From: Mangrovicella endophytica
Lineage (GTDB): Bacteria; Pseudomonadota; Alphaproteobacteria; Rhizobiales; Rhizobiaceae
Direction of reading: 5' to 3'
NCBI RefSeq assembly: GCF_002893625.1
Contig: NZ_PKMZ01000002.1
Span: 558,001-622,000 of the forward strand
Length of the DNA: 64,000 nucleotides
Positions 10,925 through 20,210 of the stretch are shown piece after piece. Position 1 is the first letter of the stretch. Each line of letters starts with the position of its first letter. The notes beneath the pieces were generated by a model, which was not told the origin of the DNA, did no database searches, and worked only from the letters and a program-made list of their open reading frames with translations. A program made the position numbers and the translations under genes.

Positions 10925-11611
10925 CTATGCCTGCCGATCCCGGCGCTCGCTCGACCGGCGCGCTGTGCTCCGGATGCCGGCGAGTTCGCCGCGTTCGTCC
11001 CGCATGCGCTGCCGGCGGGCACGGAACCTGCAGGTCACATGACGTTGAAAGAGCGGTCCCCATTGCCGCCACGCGAACCAGAGCGTCAGCGCCACCGCAA
11101 CGACGCCGAGCGTGATGCCAATGCCCCGCTCGGCCGCTTCCAGCTGCGCGAAGACGCTGCCGATGGAGTAGCCGAAGACGTAGCCGAGCGTCGTGAAGAG
11201 ACCTGCCCAGATGCCGGCCCCGAGGAAGTTCAACACGACGAAGCGTGGAATGCTGATGCGCGACAGGCCGAGCGCGATCAAACCCGGCATGCGAAGGCCG
11301 TAGATGTAGCGGTTCACGATTACGAAGAAGGCCTGGTAGCGCTCGACGAGTCGAATCGCCTTGGCGAATTTTGGCTTCTGCCGCCAGCGCGACACCCAAC
11401 GATGGCCGGACCAGAATCGCGCGAACAGGAACACGGCGAGATCGCCGAAGAAGGAGCCGATGAAGGCAAGCGCCATCATCGTCTCCAGAGGATAGGCGCC
11501 CCGATAGGCCAGGAAGCCGCCGACGATCGCAAAGACCTCGCCCTCGAAGAACGTTCCGGCAAGAACGATCACCGGACCGAACTGCCCGATCAGACTGAGG
11601 ATCTCGTACAC
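10925..11611 (-). CDS. DedA-family membrane protein
   Basis: A DedA/SNARE-associated (VTT-domain) integral membrane protein of about 228 residues. The signature regions are EGEVFAIVGGFLAYRG, IGSFFGDLAVFLFAR and NRYIYGLRMPGLIALGLS, with a re-entrant-loop pattern and a basic C-terminus. Family members are implicated in lipid carrier recycling (undecaprenyl phosphate or phosphatidylethanolamine flipping) and envelope homeostasis. I choose GTG 11611 (VYEILSLIGQFGP) because GGGAGA lies 6 bases upstream; the frame is open to an ATG at 11746, but the added residues are basic and non-conserved. Confidence 0.88.
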   Translation of the reverse strand: MYEILSLIGQFGPVIVLAGTFFEGEVFAIVGGFLAYRGAYPLETMMALAFIGSFFGDLAVFLFARFWSGHRWVSRWRQKPKFAKAIRLVERYQAFFVIVNRYIYGLRMPGLIALGLSRISIPRFVVLNFLGAGIWAGLFTTLGYVFGYSIGSVFAQLEAAERGIGITLGVVAVALTLWFAWRQWGPLFQRHVTCRFRARRQRMRDERGELAGIRSTARRSSERRDRQA

Positions 11612-11835
11612 TGTGTCTCCCGGCGCATCAGGACCGTCCCTGGCGTGCCCATTCGTCTGGCTGCTGCGACCATTCGTCCAGCCGCGGCGGCGTTGTTGCA
11701 AAGTTTTGCGGCGCGAAAAAGGGGGGGCGTCGCTCGTGGTGAACAAGGTGGGATGCGCCGCCCGCGCTTGCCATGGCAGGGCCGCCGATTAGATCGAGCT
11801 CAGAACGGCGTCAGGCTTGGGGATCAAGAAGCGAT

Positions 11836-13512
11836 ATGACTGGAATGATCGGGGACAGCTTCAAGCTTGCCGTGGCACAGCTCAACCCGGTGGTCGGTGA
11901 CGTCGCCGGCAACCTTCAACTGGCGCGGCGGGCGCGGGAGCAGGCGGCGGCAGAGGGTGCCGACCTCGTACTCTTCACCGAGCTCTTCATCGCCGGCTAT
12001 CCGCCGGAAGATCTTGTCCTGAAGCCGGCCTTCGTCGAAGCCTGCATGGACGCCGTCGCACAGTTCGCGAAGGACACGGCGGACGGCGGCCCTGGCGCGA
12101 TCATCGGCTGTCCCTATCGCAACGCCGACGGCCTCTTCAACGCCGCGGCAGTCGTGGACGGCGGCGAGATCATCGCCTGGCGTTCCAAGGTCGACCTGCC
12201 GAACTACGGTGAGTTCGACGAAAAGCGCGTCTTCCAGGCCGGCGCCATGCCCGGGCCGGTCAGCTATCGCGGTTTGCGACTGGGGATTCCCGTCTGCGAG
12301 GACATCTGGGGCGATCTCGGCGTCTGCGAAACGCTCGCGGAATCGGGCGCGGAGATCCTCCTGTCGCCGAACGGGTCGCCCTACTACAAAGGCAAGATGG
12401 ACGTCCGCCACCAGGTGGTGCTGCGGCAGGTGATCGAGACCGATCTGCCGCTCGTCTATGCCAATGAGATGGGCGGGCAGGACGAGCTCCTGTTCGACGG
12501 AGCGTCGTTCGCCTTCAACGCCGACCGGAGTCTGGCCTTCCAGCTGCCCGAGTTCGAAACCGCAGTCGCCATCAGCGAGTGGAAGCGTGTCGACGGCCGC
12601 TGGCGGTGCGATGCGGGCGAGTTCGCGGCCATCCCCGAAGCTGAGGAGGCGGTATGGCGCGCCTGCATGGTGGGCCTCAGGGACTATGTCGACAAGAACC
12701 GCTTCAAGGGTGTCGTGCTCGGCCTCTCCGGCGGCATCGATTCGGCCGTCGTCGCCGCAATGGCCGTCGACGCATTCGGACCCGAGCGTGTCCATTGCGT
12801 CATGCTGCCCTATCGCTACACCGCGCAAACGAGCCTGGAAGATGCGGAAGCCTGTGCGCGGGCGCTGGGTGTTCGCTACGACATCGTCCCGATCATGGAG
12901 CCCGTCGAGGGCGTCAACACCGCTCTTGCCGGGCTGTTTGCCGGGCATGCCCTTGATATCACCGAGGAGAACATCCAGAGCCGCATCCGCGGCACCATCC
13001 TCATGGCTATCTCCAACAAGTTCGGCGCCATGGTCGTCACCACCGGCAACAAGAGCGAGATGTCGGTCGGCTATGCCACGCTCTACGGCGACATGAATGG
13101 TGGCTTCAACCCGCTGAAGGACCTCTACAAGACCGAGGTGTTCCGCCTCGCGCGCTGGCGTAACGAGCATCAGCCGAAGGGTGGCCTCGGACCCGCCGGC
13201 GAGGTCGTGCCGAACCGCATTATCGTCAAGCCGCCCTCGGCGGAGCTGCGCGAGGACCAGAAGGACGAGGATTCGCTGCCACCCTATGACGTCCTCGATG
13301 CCATCCTCGAGCATCTGGTCGAGCATGACGGCAGCATCGGCGAACTGGTGCGCCGTGGTTTCGACCGCGACACGGTCCGGCACATCGAGCGGCTGCTCTA
13401 TATCGCCGAATACAAGCGACGGCAGTCGGCGCCGGGCACCAAGGTGACCCGCAAGAATTTCGGCCGCGACCGCCGCTACCCCATGACCAACCGGTTCCGG
13501 CAGGGGGCGTGA
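11836..13512 (+). CDS. nadE: NAD+ synthase, glutamine-hydrolysing type
   Basis: Two-domain NadE of 558 residues. The N-terminal nitrilase domain (about 1-260) supplies ammonia from glutamine through a Glu-Lys-Cys triad seen in LFTELFIAGYPPEDL, WRSKVDLPNYGEFDE and PVCEDIWGDLG. The C-terminal adenylating domain has the pyrophosphatase loop LGLSGGIDSAVVAAMAV and TTGNKSEMSVGYATLYGD. It makes NAD from deamido-NAD in the cytoplasm. ATG 11836 (MTGMIGDSFKLAVAQ) gives the usual N-terminus; an in-frame ATG at 11773 would add 21 non-conserved residues. Confidence 0.96.
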   Translation: MTGMIGDSFKLAVAQLNPVVGDVAGNLQLARRAREQAAAEGADLVLFTELFIAGYPPEDLVLKPAFVEACMDAVAQFAKDTADGGPGAIIGCPYRNADGLFNAAAVVDGGEIIAWRSKVDLPNYGEFDEKRVFQAGAMPGPVSYRGLRLGIPVCEDIWGDLGVCETLAESGAEILLSPNGSPYYKGKMDVRHQVVLRQVIETDLPLVYANEMGGQDELLFDGASFAFNADRSLAFQLPEFETAVAISEWKRVDGRWRCDAGEFAAIPEAEEAVWRACMVGLRDYVDKNRFKGVVLGLSGGIDSAVVAAMAVDAFGPERVHCVMLPYRYTAQTSLEDAEACARALGVRYDIVPIMEPVEGVNTALAGLFAGHALDITEENIQSRIRGTILMAISNKFGAMVVTTGNKSEMSVGYATLYGDMNGGFNPLKDLYKTEVFRLARWRNEHQPKGGLGPAGEVVPNRIIVKPPSAELREDQKDEDSLPPYDVLDAILEHLVEHDGSIGELVRRGFDRDTVRHIERLLYIAEYKRRQSAPGTKVTRKNFGRDRRYPMTNRFRQGA

Positions 13513-13546
13513 TCCCAGAGGTCGGCAGCCCGTCCGCCTTGCCCAC

Positions 13547-13578
13547 AACTTCAGGAAGTTATACTTTGATATAACTTC
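13547..13578. promoter_or_regulatory. Palindromic operator upstream of mazEF-type pair
   Basis: Perfect inverted repeat GAAGTTATA (13555-13563), 6-base spacer, TATAACTTC (13570-13578). The left arm also pairs with an adjacent AACTTC at 13547-13552 across 2 bases, so the half-site AACTTC/GAAGTT occurs three times. It overlaps the AT-rich probable promoter 16 bases before the antitoxin start, as expected for an autoregulatory antitoxin site. Confidence 0.75.
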
Positions 13579-13593
13579 GAGGGAGGTACAGGC

Positions 13594-13854
13594 ATGGCGA
13601 CGTCACGCCTAAGGAAGGTCGGAGGGTCGGTGATGCTCGCCATCCCGCCCGCCTTGCTGGAGCAGGCGAAGCTCGGCGCATCCTCGCTCGTCGACATCTC
13701 GCTGGACGAAGCCTCCGGGAGTCTTTCCGTGAGGCCGGCCCGGAGGCGCTACAGCCTGGCCGAGCTGCTGGCTGAGAGCGAACCGGCGGGGGAGATGCCC
13801 GATGAGGATCGGTTGTGGCTCGATTCTCCCGCAGTCGGTTCTGAAGACATCTGA
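13594..13854 (+). CDS. MazE/ChpS-type antitoxin (AbrB-like)
   Basis: An 86-residue antitoxin candidate. The N-terminal half is a swapped-hairpin AbrB-like DNA-binding domain (RLRKVGGSVMLAIPPALLEQAKLG, VDISLDEASGSLSV); the acidic, less structured C-terminus (EMPDEDRLWLDSP) would neutralise the toxin. It is preceded by GAGGGAG at suitable spacing and followed 2 bases later by the toxin gene, giving the standard antitoxin-toxin order. It probably represses its own operon through the palindrome immediately upstream. The pair sits between the housekeeping genes nadE and gltX. Confidence 0.87.
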   Translation: MATSRLRKVGGSVMLAIPPALLEQAKLGASSLVDISLDEASGSLSVRPARRRYSLAELLAESEPAGEMPDEDRLWLDSPAVGSEDI

Positions 13855-13856
13855 GC

Positions 13857-14189
13857 ATGCGGCGCGGCGAGATCTGGCATATCGACCTGGACCCGACACT
13901 CGGGACAGAGCAGCGCGGCAGGCGCTACGTCATGATCGTCTCGGCGGACGCCTTCAACAAGGCCGTGGGCCGCGCTGTGGTGGCGCCGATCCGCAGCGGC
14001 GGGGGGCAGTCCCGTCACAGAGGCTTTGCCGTGACGCTTTCGGGCGCGGGCACCAACGCGACCGGTGTGATCCTATGCGACCAGATCCGGACCGTCGATC
14101 TGCGCGCTCGCAACGGAAAACGCTCCGAAGCGGCGCCCGACTTCATCGTCGACGAAGTCTTGGCTCGGATCGCCGCGATTTTCGAGTAA
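13857..14189 (+). CDS. MazF/ChpB/PemK-type endoribonuclease toxin
   Basis: A 110-residue toxin of the PemK/MazF fold. The typical N-terminus [28 protein letters not shown] contains the conserved GE.W...LDP.GTEQ.G.R motif and its catalytic arginine; [14 protein letters not shown] near residues 80-94 matches the conserved second block. MazF-type toxins cut mRNA at short sequences and are held inactive by the antitoxin. The gene is full length with no frameshift, so it looks functional. Its target sequence cannot be told from sequence. Confidence 0.92.
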   Translation: MRRGEIWHIDLDPTLGTEQRGRRYVMIVSADAFNKAVGRAVVAPIRSGGGQSRHRGFAVTLSGAGTNATGVILCDQIRTVDLRARNGKRSEAAPDFIVDEVLARIAAIFE

Positions 14190-14250
14190 GGGTGACGGCA
14201 GGAATCGAGCTCGCCGCTTGCGGGCTGCAGAAAGAGGTTCGCCCGACGCG

Positions 14251-15624
14251 ATGATCGTCACCGTCCGCTTCGCGCCGTCACCGACCGGCTATCTCCATAT
14301 CGGCAATCTGCGCACGGCGCTGTTCAACTGGCTGTTCGCGAAAGCTGAGGGCGGCCAGTTCGTGCTGCGCTACGACGACACCGACCGCGAGCGCTCGCGG
14401 CAGGAATATGCCGATGCCATCCGGGAGGATCTTGCCTGGATCGGCATCCAGCCCGACGCGGTGCTGCGGCAGTCCGACCGCATCGCTCTTTACGATGCGG
14501 CGGCGGAGCGACTGAAGGCGGCGGGGCTCCTTTATCCCTGCTACGAGACAACCGACGAGCTGGACCGCCGCCGCAAGCGGGCTGCGGCCCGCAACCTGCC
14601 GCCGGTCTATGGCCGCGAAGCCCTGCGGCTGACTGCCGAGGAAAAGGCGGCTCTGGAGACCGAGGGCCGTCGGCCGCACTGGCGCTTTCTCCTGCCGAAT
14701 TTTGACGACGATCCGTTCAAGACCCGTCGCACCGAGGTCGCGTGGACCGATCTCGTGCGCGGCGAGCAGGTCGTCGACCTCGCCTCGCTGTCTGATCCTG
14801 TGCTGGTGCGCGAGGACGGCAGCGTCCTCTACACCTTCTGCTCCGTCGTCGATGATGGCGACAGCGGCATCACCCATGTGATCCGCGGCGACGACCACGT
14901 CACCAACACCGGTGTCCAGATGGCGATCTTCCAGGCTCTCGGCATACCGGCGCCGGCCTTCGGCCACCACAATCTGCTGACGACACTCAGCGGCGAGGGC
15001 CTCTCCAAGCGCAGCGGAGCTCTGTCGCTCCGCTCGCTGCGCGAGGATGGCTACGAGGCGATGGCGGTGGCGTCGCTGGCAACGCTTGTGGGTCTGCCGG
15101 GTTCGGTCGATGCCATGGCGGATCTCGAAAGCCTCGGGGCGCGCGTGGACCTCACGAAGATCTCGCCATCGGCCTCGAAGTTCGATCCGGCCGAGCTCGA
15201 CCGGCTGAATGCCGAGCTCGTCCACGCCAAGCCCTATGGAGCGGTCGCCGAGGCGCTGGCGGCGCTGGACGTGCCCGAGCCCAAAGCGGAGGCGTTCTGG
15301 CTGGCGGTGCGCGGCAATTGCGAGCGCGTCGGCGAAGCGGCGCTCTGGCGCGACGTCGTTTTCGGCGCGCCAGCCTCTGCAGCCGAGCTGTCGGAGGAGG
15401 ATCGGGCGTTTGTCAACGCAGCCTTCGACCTCCTGCCGGACGATCCCTGGGACGGGACGACCTGGAAGCGCTGGACGGACGCAGCCAAGGCTGCGAGCGG
15501 ACGAAAAGGCCGCGCGCTGTTCATGCCCCTGCGCCTCGCACTCACAGGCCTCGATCACGGCCCGGAGATGGGTGCGCTGCTGCCGCTGATGGGCCGCGAG
15601 CGGGTGATCTCCCGCCGCCCCTGA
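14251..15624 (+). CDS. gltX: Glutamyl-tRNA synthetase
   Basis: Class I aminoacyl-tRNA synthetase of 457 residues. HIGH-type motif is [22 protein letters not shown] and the KMSKS-type loop is [13 protein letters not shown]; catalytic-domain segments [14 protein letters not shown] and [16 protein letters not shown] are intact. The C-terminal anticodon-binding domain is present. Alphaproteobacteria usually carry two GltX copies, one of which may charge tRNA-Gln for later transamidation; which one this is cannot be decided here. The start at ATG 14251 places the PSPTG motif at the normal position. Convergent with the malic enzyme gene. Confidence 0.95.
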   Translation: MIVTVRFAPSPTGYLHIGNLRTALFNWLFAKAEGGQFVLRYDDTDRERSRQEYADAIREDLAWIGIQPDAVLRQSDRIALYDAAAERLKAAGLLYPCYETTDELDRRRKRAAARNLPPVYGREALRLTAEEKAALETEGRRPHWRFLLPNFDDDPFKTRRTEVAWTDLVRGEQVVDLASLSDPVLVREDGSVLYTFCSVVDDGDSGITHVIRGDDHVTNTGVQMAIFQALGIPAPAFGHHNLLTTLSGEGLSKRSGALSLRSLREDGYEAMAVASLATLVGLPGSVDAMADLESLGARVDLTKISPSASKFDPAELDRLNAELVHAKPYGAVAEALAALDVPEPKAEAFWLAVRGNCERVGEAALWRDVVFGAPASAAELSEEDRAFVNAAFDLLPDDPWDGTTWKRWTDAAKAASGRKGRALFMPLRLALTGLDHGPEMGALLPLMGRERVISRRP

Positions 15625-15634
15625 GGCTTCCCCT

Positions 15635-15672
15635 CATCGTCCGCCGCCAGCAGTCAGCCGCGGCGGACGATG
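15635..15672. terminator. Bidirectional terminator between gltX and malic enzyme
   Basis: Perfect 13-bp inverted repeat, CATCGTCCGCCGC (15635-15647) and GCGGCGGACGATG (15660-15672), with a 12-base loop, located between the two convergent stops. It has no T tract but is the strongest hairpin in the area. Confidence 0.75.
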
Positions 15673-15680
15673 CTGTAGCC

Positions 15681-17987
15681 TCAGCTGCCGCGCTGGACGG
15701 CTTCGGCGACGGCGATAGCCGCGATGTTGACGATGCCGCGCGAGGTGACCGACGGCGTCACGATGTGCGCCGGCGACGCCGTGCCGAGGAGGATCGGCCC
15801 GACATGCAGCGCTTCCGTCATCGCCTTCACGACGTTGAGGGTGATGTTGGCGGCGTCGAGGTTCGGGAAGATCAGGAGGTTCGCCTCGCCGGTGAGCGCC
15901 GACGTCGGCATGGCTCGTGCACGGATCGGCTCGTTCAGCGCGGCATCGCCATGCATCTCGCCATCGATCTCGAAATCGGGCGAAGCCTTGCGGATCAGGG
16001 CCAGCGCCTGCCGGAGCTTGCGGGTCGCCTCGGTGTCGTCGCTGCCGAAGTTGGAGTGGGAGACGAGAGCGGCCTTGGGTTCGATGCCGAAGCGTCGGAT
16101 TTCGGTCGCCGCAAGACCAGTCATCTCGGCGAGATCCTCAGCGGTCGGATCGCGCTGGACGTAGGTGTCGAGCAGGAACTTGGTGCCCTGCGAGGCGATC
16201 AGCACGCTTAGCGCCGCGAATTTGGTGACGCCGGGCGCAAAGCCGATCACCTGCTTGATGTGGCGCACGTGCTGGACGTACTTGCCCTCGAGGCCGCAGA
16301 TCAGTGCATCGGCTTCGCCGCGGGCGACGGAGATCGCCCCGATCACCGTCGTGTTGGTGCGCACGATGGTGCGGGCGGTATCGGGATTGACGCCCTTGCG
16401 GCCGACCTTCTCGAAATAGTGGTCGACATAGTCGCGGTAGCGCGGATCGTCTTCCGGATTGACCACCTCGAAGTCCGTGCCCGGCCGGATGCGCAAACCA
16501 TAGCGCTCCAGACGCGTCGCGATAACGCTCGGGCGACCGACGAGGATCGGCGTGCAGAGTTTCTCCTCCAGCATCACCTGCGCCGCCCGCAGGACGCGCT
16601 CGTCTTCGCCATCCGAGAAGATGACCCGCTTGCCGGAACTGCGGGCGATCGAGAAGATCGGCTTCATCATCAGGCCGGAGCGGAAGACGAAGCGGTTCAG
16701 CCGGTCGACATAGGCGTCCATGTCGGTGATCGGCCGGGTCGCGACGCCGGTCCTCTCCGCCGCTTCGGCCACCGCCGGCGCGATCTTCAGGATCAGCCGG
16801 GGGTCAAAGGGCGAGGGGATGAGATAGTCCGGTCCGAAGATCGGCGTTTCCGAGCCGTAGGCCTTTGCCGCGACTTCGGACACCTCTTCGCGCGCGAGCG
16901 CCGCGATGGCGTCGACGGCGGCGACCTTCATCTCCTCGTTGATCGAGGTTGCACCGCAGTCGAGCGCGCCGCGGAAGATGAAGGGGAAGCAGATGACGTT
17001 GTTGACCTGGTTCGGGAAGTCCGAGCGCCCGGTGCAGATGAGGGCATCGGGACGGATGGCGCGCGCCAGCTGCGGCATGATCTCCGGCGTGGGGTTGGCG
17101 AGCGCAAGGATCAGCGGCTTTGGTGCCATCTTCTCCAGAAGTTCGGGCTTCAGGACGCCGCCGGCCGACAGGCCGAGGAAGATGTCGGCCCCTTCGATCG
17201 CCTCGGCGAGCGTGCGCTGCTCGGTGGCGCGCGCATAGACCGCCATCCAGCGGTCCATCCGCGCCTGACGCCCCTCATAGACGACGCCGTCGATGTCCGT
17301 GCAGGTGATGTTCTCGACGCGCGCGCCGAGCTGGACGAGAAGGTTGAGGCAGGCGAGCGCAGCGGCGCCGGCGCCGGATGTCACGATCTTGACGTCCTCG
17401 ATGCGCTTGCCGGCGAGAAGCAGACCGTTGCGGACCGCCGCCGCGACGATGATCGCCGTGCCATGCTGGTCGTCATGAAAGACGGGGATGCCCATGCGGG
17501 CGCGCAGCCGCTCCTCGACCTCGAAGCACTCCGGTGCCTTGATGTCTTCCAGGTTGATGCCGCCGAAGGTCGGCTCCAGCGCCGCGACGACGTCGACGAG
17601 GCGGTCGATCTCCTTGGCATCTACCTCGATGTCGAAGACGTCGATGTCGGCGAACTTCTTGAAGAGCACCGCCTTGCCCTCCATCACCGGCTTGGAGGCG
17701 AGCGGACCGATATCGCCGAGGCCGAGAACGGCCGTGCCGTTGGAGACCACGGCGACGAGGTTGGCGCGGCTTGTGTAGTCCGCCGCGAGCGACGGGTCGG
17801 CGGCAATCTTGCGGCAGGGCTCGGCAACGCCGGGCGAATAGGCGAGCGCGAGGTCGCGCTGATTGCCGAGCGGCTTGGTCGGCTGGATCGCAAGCTTACC
17901 GGGCTTTGGGTGCCGATGATAGAACAGCGCCTGCTCGTCGAGATCGTGCATCCTCTGGCGGGCCTTCTGGTCGTCGCTTTCGGACAT
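15681..17987 (-). CDS. maeB: Malic enzyme-phosphotransacetylase chimera (NADP-dependent type)
   Basis: A 768-residue protein: an N-terminal malic enzyme (about 1-430) that oxidatively decarboxylates malate to pyruvate, joined to a phosphotransacetylase-like C-terminal domain (about 440-768). Visible motifs include [44 protein letters not shown] and nucleotide-binding [16 protein letters not shown]. The C-terminal domain in such chimeras is regulatory rather than a proven enzyme (family knowledge). Rhizobia carry NAD- and NADP-preferring versions (Dme, Tme); which this is cannot be read from sequence. ATG 17987 follows GAGGAGAGAG. Confidence 0.92.
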   Translation of the reverse strand: MSESDDQKARQRMHDLDEQALFYHRHPKPGKLAIQPTKPLGNQRDLALAYSPGVAEPCRKIAADPSLAADYTSRANLVAVVSNGTAVLGLGDIGPLASKPVMEGKAVLFKKFADIDVFDIEVDAKEIDRLVDVVAALEPTFGGINLEDIKAPECFEVEERLRARMGIPVFHDDQHGTAIIVAAAVRNGLLLAGKRIEDVKIVTSGAGAAALACLNLLVQLGARVENITCTDIDGVVYEGRQARMDRWMAVYARATEQRTLAEAIEGADIFLGLSAGGVLKPELLEKMAPKPLILALANPTPEIMPQLARAIRPDALICTGRSDFPNQVNNVICFPFIFRGALDCGATSINEEMKVAAVDAIAALAREEVSEVAAKAYGSETPIFGPDYLIPSPFDPRLILKIAPAVAEAAERTGVATRPITDMDAYVDRLNRFVFRSGLMMKPIFSIARSSGKRVIFSDGEDERVLRAAQVMLEEKLCTPILVGRPSVIATRLERYGLRIRPGTDFEVVNPEDDPRYRDYVDHYFEKVGRKGVNPDTARTIVRTNTTVIGAISVARGEADALICGLEGKYVQHVRHIKQVIGFAPGVTKFAALSVLIASQGTKFLLDTYVQRDPTAEDLAEMTGLAATEIRRFGIEPKAALVSHSNFGSDDTEATRKLRQALALIRKASPDFEIDGEMHGDAALNEPIRARAMPTSALTGEANLLIFPNLDAANITLNVVKAMTEALHVGPILLGTASPAHIVTPSVTSRGIVNIAAIAVAEAVQRGS

Positions 17988-18216
17988 GCTCTCTCCTCGA
18001 TCTGCTGGACCAGCCAACAGCATATTGGCTTTGTGCTGGCACGAGCGTGACGGCGGTAAGCGCCTAACGGGCGCAACACGGCGGCCGTGCCGTCCCTCCG
18101 CTGACGCGACTAAGAATCGCCCGTTGGTCTAGAGCCTTTTGCCGCGAGGTGGAAGCACTCCAATCGTGCCAACTCCGTGCTGCGACAGCGAGTTACCCCG
18201 CTCAGAGGGACCCATC

Positions 18217-18234
18217 CCGTCATACGGGTGCAAC
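18217..18234 (+). promoter_or_regulatory. Candidate weak Pho box upstream of plcP
   Basis: CCGTCAT - ACGG - GTGCAAC: two heptamers with the correct 4-base spacer, 6/7 and about 5/7 matches to CTGTCAT/CTGTAAC, 49 bases before the plcP start. GATAGA, a poor -10 match, lies 10 bases downstream. Suggestive only, weaker than the phoX site. Confidence 0.4.
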
Positions 18235-18282
18235 AGGAATCAGCGATAGACGGGGAACAGCCAGCCAGGAGGCAGTTCGCCC

Positions 18283-19125
18283 ATGCCGCTGACGCACCCA
18301 TCGACGCCGCCGCGGCACGTGCGGACGCTCTTCATCTCAGACGTGCACCTGGGATCACGCGCGGCGAAGGCCGCCATGCTGATCGAGTTCCTGCGCGTCC
18401 ACGACGCCGAGACGATCTATCTCGTTGGCGACATCGTCGACGGCTGGCGGCTCCGCCGCTCCTGGCATTGGCCGCAGCTGCATAACGACGTTGTGCAGAA
18501 ACTCCTGCGCAAAGCGCGCAAGGGCACGCGGATCATCTACATCCCAGGCAATCACGACGAGTTCCTGCGCGATTTTCCGGGCCAGCACTTCGGGGGCATC
18601 GAGGTGCGGCTGACAGATGTTCATGAAACCGCCGACGGCAAGCGCCTGCTGGTGATGCATGGCGACGAGTTCGACGTCGTCGTCCGCAATGCCCGGCTGA
18701 TCGCCTATCTCGGCGATTGGGCCTATGACGCGGCGATCGCGATCAACAGCGTCTTCAACCTCTTTCGCCGAAGGCTCGGCTTTCCCTACTGGTCGTTCTC
18801 TTCCTGGGCGAAGCTGAAGGTGAAGAACGCCGTCTCCTTCATCGGTGCCTTCGAGAGCGCGCTGGCTGCCGAGGCGGCACGGCGCGACTGCGACGGTGTC
18901 GTCTGCGGCCATATTCATCACGCCCAGATCGCCGAGCGCGCCGGCATCCTCTACGTCAACAGCGGCGACTGGGTGGAGAGCTGCACGGCCATTGCTGAGC
19001 ATCATGACGGCTCGCTGGAGCTGATCGCCTGGACGGATGCCGCAGCCGCTGCACCCCGCCAGGCCGATACGGCCGCTCCCGAGGAGATGGTGCCCGTCGT
19101 CCTGAGCGATCTGGAGGCGGCGTGA
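18283..19125 (+). CDS. plcP: PlcP-like metallophosphoesterase (phospholipid-degrading phospholipase C)
   Basis: A calcineurin-like phosphoesterase of 280 residues with all metal-binding motifs: TLFISDVHLGS, YLVGDIVDGW, YIPGNHDEF, LVMHGDEFD and VVCGHIHHAQI. It is often labelled LpxH-like (UDP-2,3-diacylglucosamine hydrolase). However, immediate coupling to an Agt-type lipid glycosyltransferase is the signature of PlcP, which in Sinorhizobium and marine bacteria hydrolyses phosphatidylcholine/-ethanolamine to diacylglycerol under phosphate starvation. Overlaps agt by 4 bases, so both are made from one transcript. PlcP assignment rests on context and family knowledge; an LpxH-like lipid A role remains the alternative. 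Confidence 0.78.
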   Translation: MPLTHPSTPPRHVRTLFISDVHLGSRAAKAAMLIEFLRVHDAETIYLVGDIVDGWRLRRSWHWPQLHNDVVQKLLRKARKGTRIIYIPGNHDEFLRDFPGQHFGGIEVRLTDVHETADGKRLLVMHGDEFDVVVRNARLIAYLGDWAYDAAIAINSVFNLFRRRLGFPYWSFSSWAKLKVKNAVSFIGAFESALAAEAARRDCDGVVCGHIHHAQIAERAGILYVNSGDWVESCTAIAEHHDGSLELIAWTDAAAAAPRQADTAAPEEMVPVVLSDLEAA

Positions 19126-20156
19126 TGCGGATCCTGATCGCGACGGACGCCTGGCATCCGCAGGTCAACGGGGTCGTCCGGACGCTGGCAGCGCTGGTCG
19201 ACGAACTGCGCCGGCGCGGCATCGAGGTCATGATCCTCTCGCCCGCCGATTTCCGCACGGTGCGCTGCCCGACCTATCCAGAGATTCGACTGGCGCTGGC
19301 GACAGGCGCTCGTATCGAGACGCTCCTGCGGGAGTTCGATCCGCAGGCCCTGCATATCGCCACGGAGGGACCGATCGGCCTGCAGCTCCGCCAGGTGGCG
19401 CTGCGACTGGGACTGCCCTTCACCACCAGCTTCCACACCCGGTTCCCCGAATATCTGCGCCGCCGTGTGCCGGTTCCGGAAAGCCTGACCTATGCCTGGC
19501 TGCGGCGCTTCCATGCGCCGGCGGCCGCCTGTCTGGTGCCGACCGAGGATGTGCGAACCGATCTGGCACAGCGCGGCTTCCGCAACCTGATGACCTGGAC
19601 ACGGGGCGTTGACCCCACGCTGTTCCGGCCGCTGCCGAAGCTGGATCTCGGCCTGAAGGGGCCGGTCTTCATGACAGTGTCGCGGATCGCGCCGGAGAAG
19701 GGGGTCGAGACCTTCCTCGACCTCGATCTTCCCGGCTCCAAGCTCGTGGTCGGCGCCGGCCCGAGCCTACCGGCGCTGCGCCGGCGCTATCCCGAGGTCT
19801 GCTTCGTCGGCAGCCAGAGCGGCGAGATGCTGACGCGCCACTACGCCTCTGGCGACGTCTTCGTCTTTCCCTCTCGCACCGACACCTTCGGCGTGGTGCT
19901 GCTGGAGGCACTGGCCTGCGGGCTGCCGGTCGCGGCCTTCCCGGAACCCGGCCCGCTGGCCGTGCTTGCCGGCTCCGAGGCGGGCGTCGTGTCGGACGAT
20001 CTGAGGCTCGCCTGCCTTGCGGCGCTCGGCGTCTCCCGCGAGGCGGCGCTGACGCGCAGCCAGGACTTTACCTGGAGCGCCTGTGCCGACGTCTTCCTGT
20101 CGACACTGGCGCCGTATGGCAAAGTCGCAGCGGAGCGGATGTCCTGGGCAGCGTGA
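19122..20156 (+). CDS. agt: Agt-like GT4 glycosyltransferase for diacylglycerol glycolipids
   Basis: GT-B family 4 glycosyltransferase, 344 residues, with N-terminal ATDAWHPQVNGVVRTL and C-terminal donor-binding DVFVFPSRTDTFGVVLLEALACGLPV (EX7E-like). In Agrobacterium, the Agt enzyme encoded next to plcP transfers glucose or glucuronate onto diacylglycerol to form phosphorus-free membrane lipids. Here PlcP would supply diacylglycerol and this enzyme would glycosylate it, replacing phospholipids when phosphate is scarce. The ATG overlaps the plcP stop. Function beyond the GT4 fold is inferred from gene pairing. Confidence 0.8.
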   Translation: MMRILIATDAWHPQVNGVVRTLAALVDELRRRGIEVMILSPADFRTVRCPTYPEIRLALATGARIETLLREFDPQALHIATEGPIGLQLRQVALRLGLPFTTSFHTRFPEYLRRRVPVPESLTYAWLRRFHAPAAACLVPTEDVRTDLAQRGFRNLMTWTRGVDPTLFRPLPKLDLGLKGPVFMTVSRIAPEKGVETFLDLDLPGSKLVVGAGPSLPALRRRYPEVCFVGSQSGEMLTRHYASGDVFVFPSRTDTFGVVLLEALACGLPVAAFPEPGPLAVLAGSEAGVVSDDLRLACLAALGVSREAALTRSQDFTWSACADVFLSTLAPYGKVAAERMSWAA

Positions 20157-20210
20157 CAAAGGCAGCAGCCGTTTTGCGAGCGCCTCGGACGTTTGCCTCC
20201 ATGGATCTAG

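Noticed and set aside
11824-13548. 574-codon minus-strand frame opposite nadE
   Set aside because: Shadow of the NAD synthase gene, whose catalytic motifs are complete.
16260-18050. 596-codon plus-strand frame opposite the malic enzyme gene
   Set aside because: Shadow; the minus-strand malic enzyme-PTA chimera is complete and full length.
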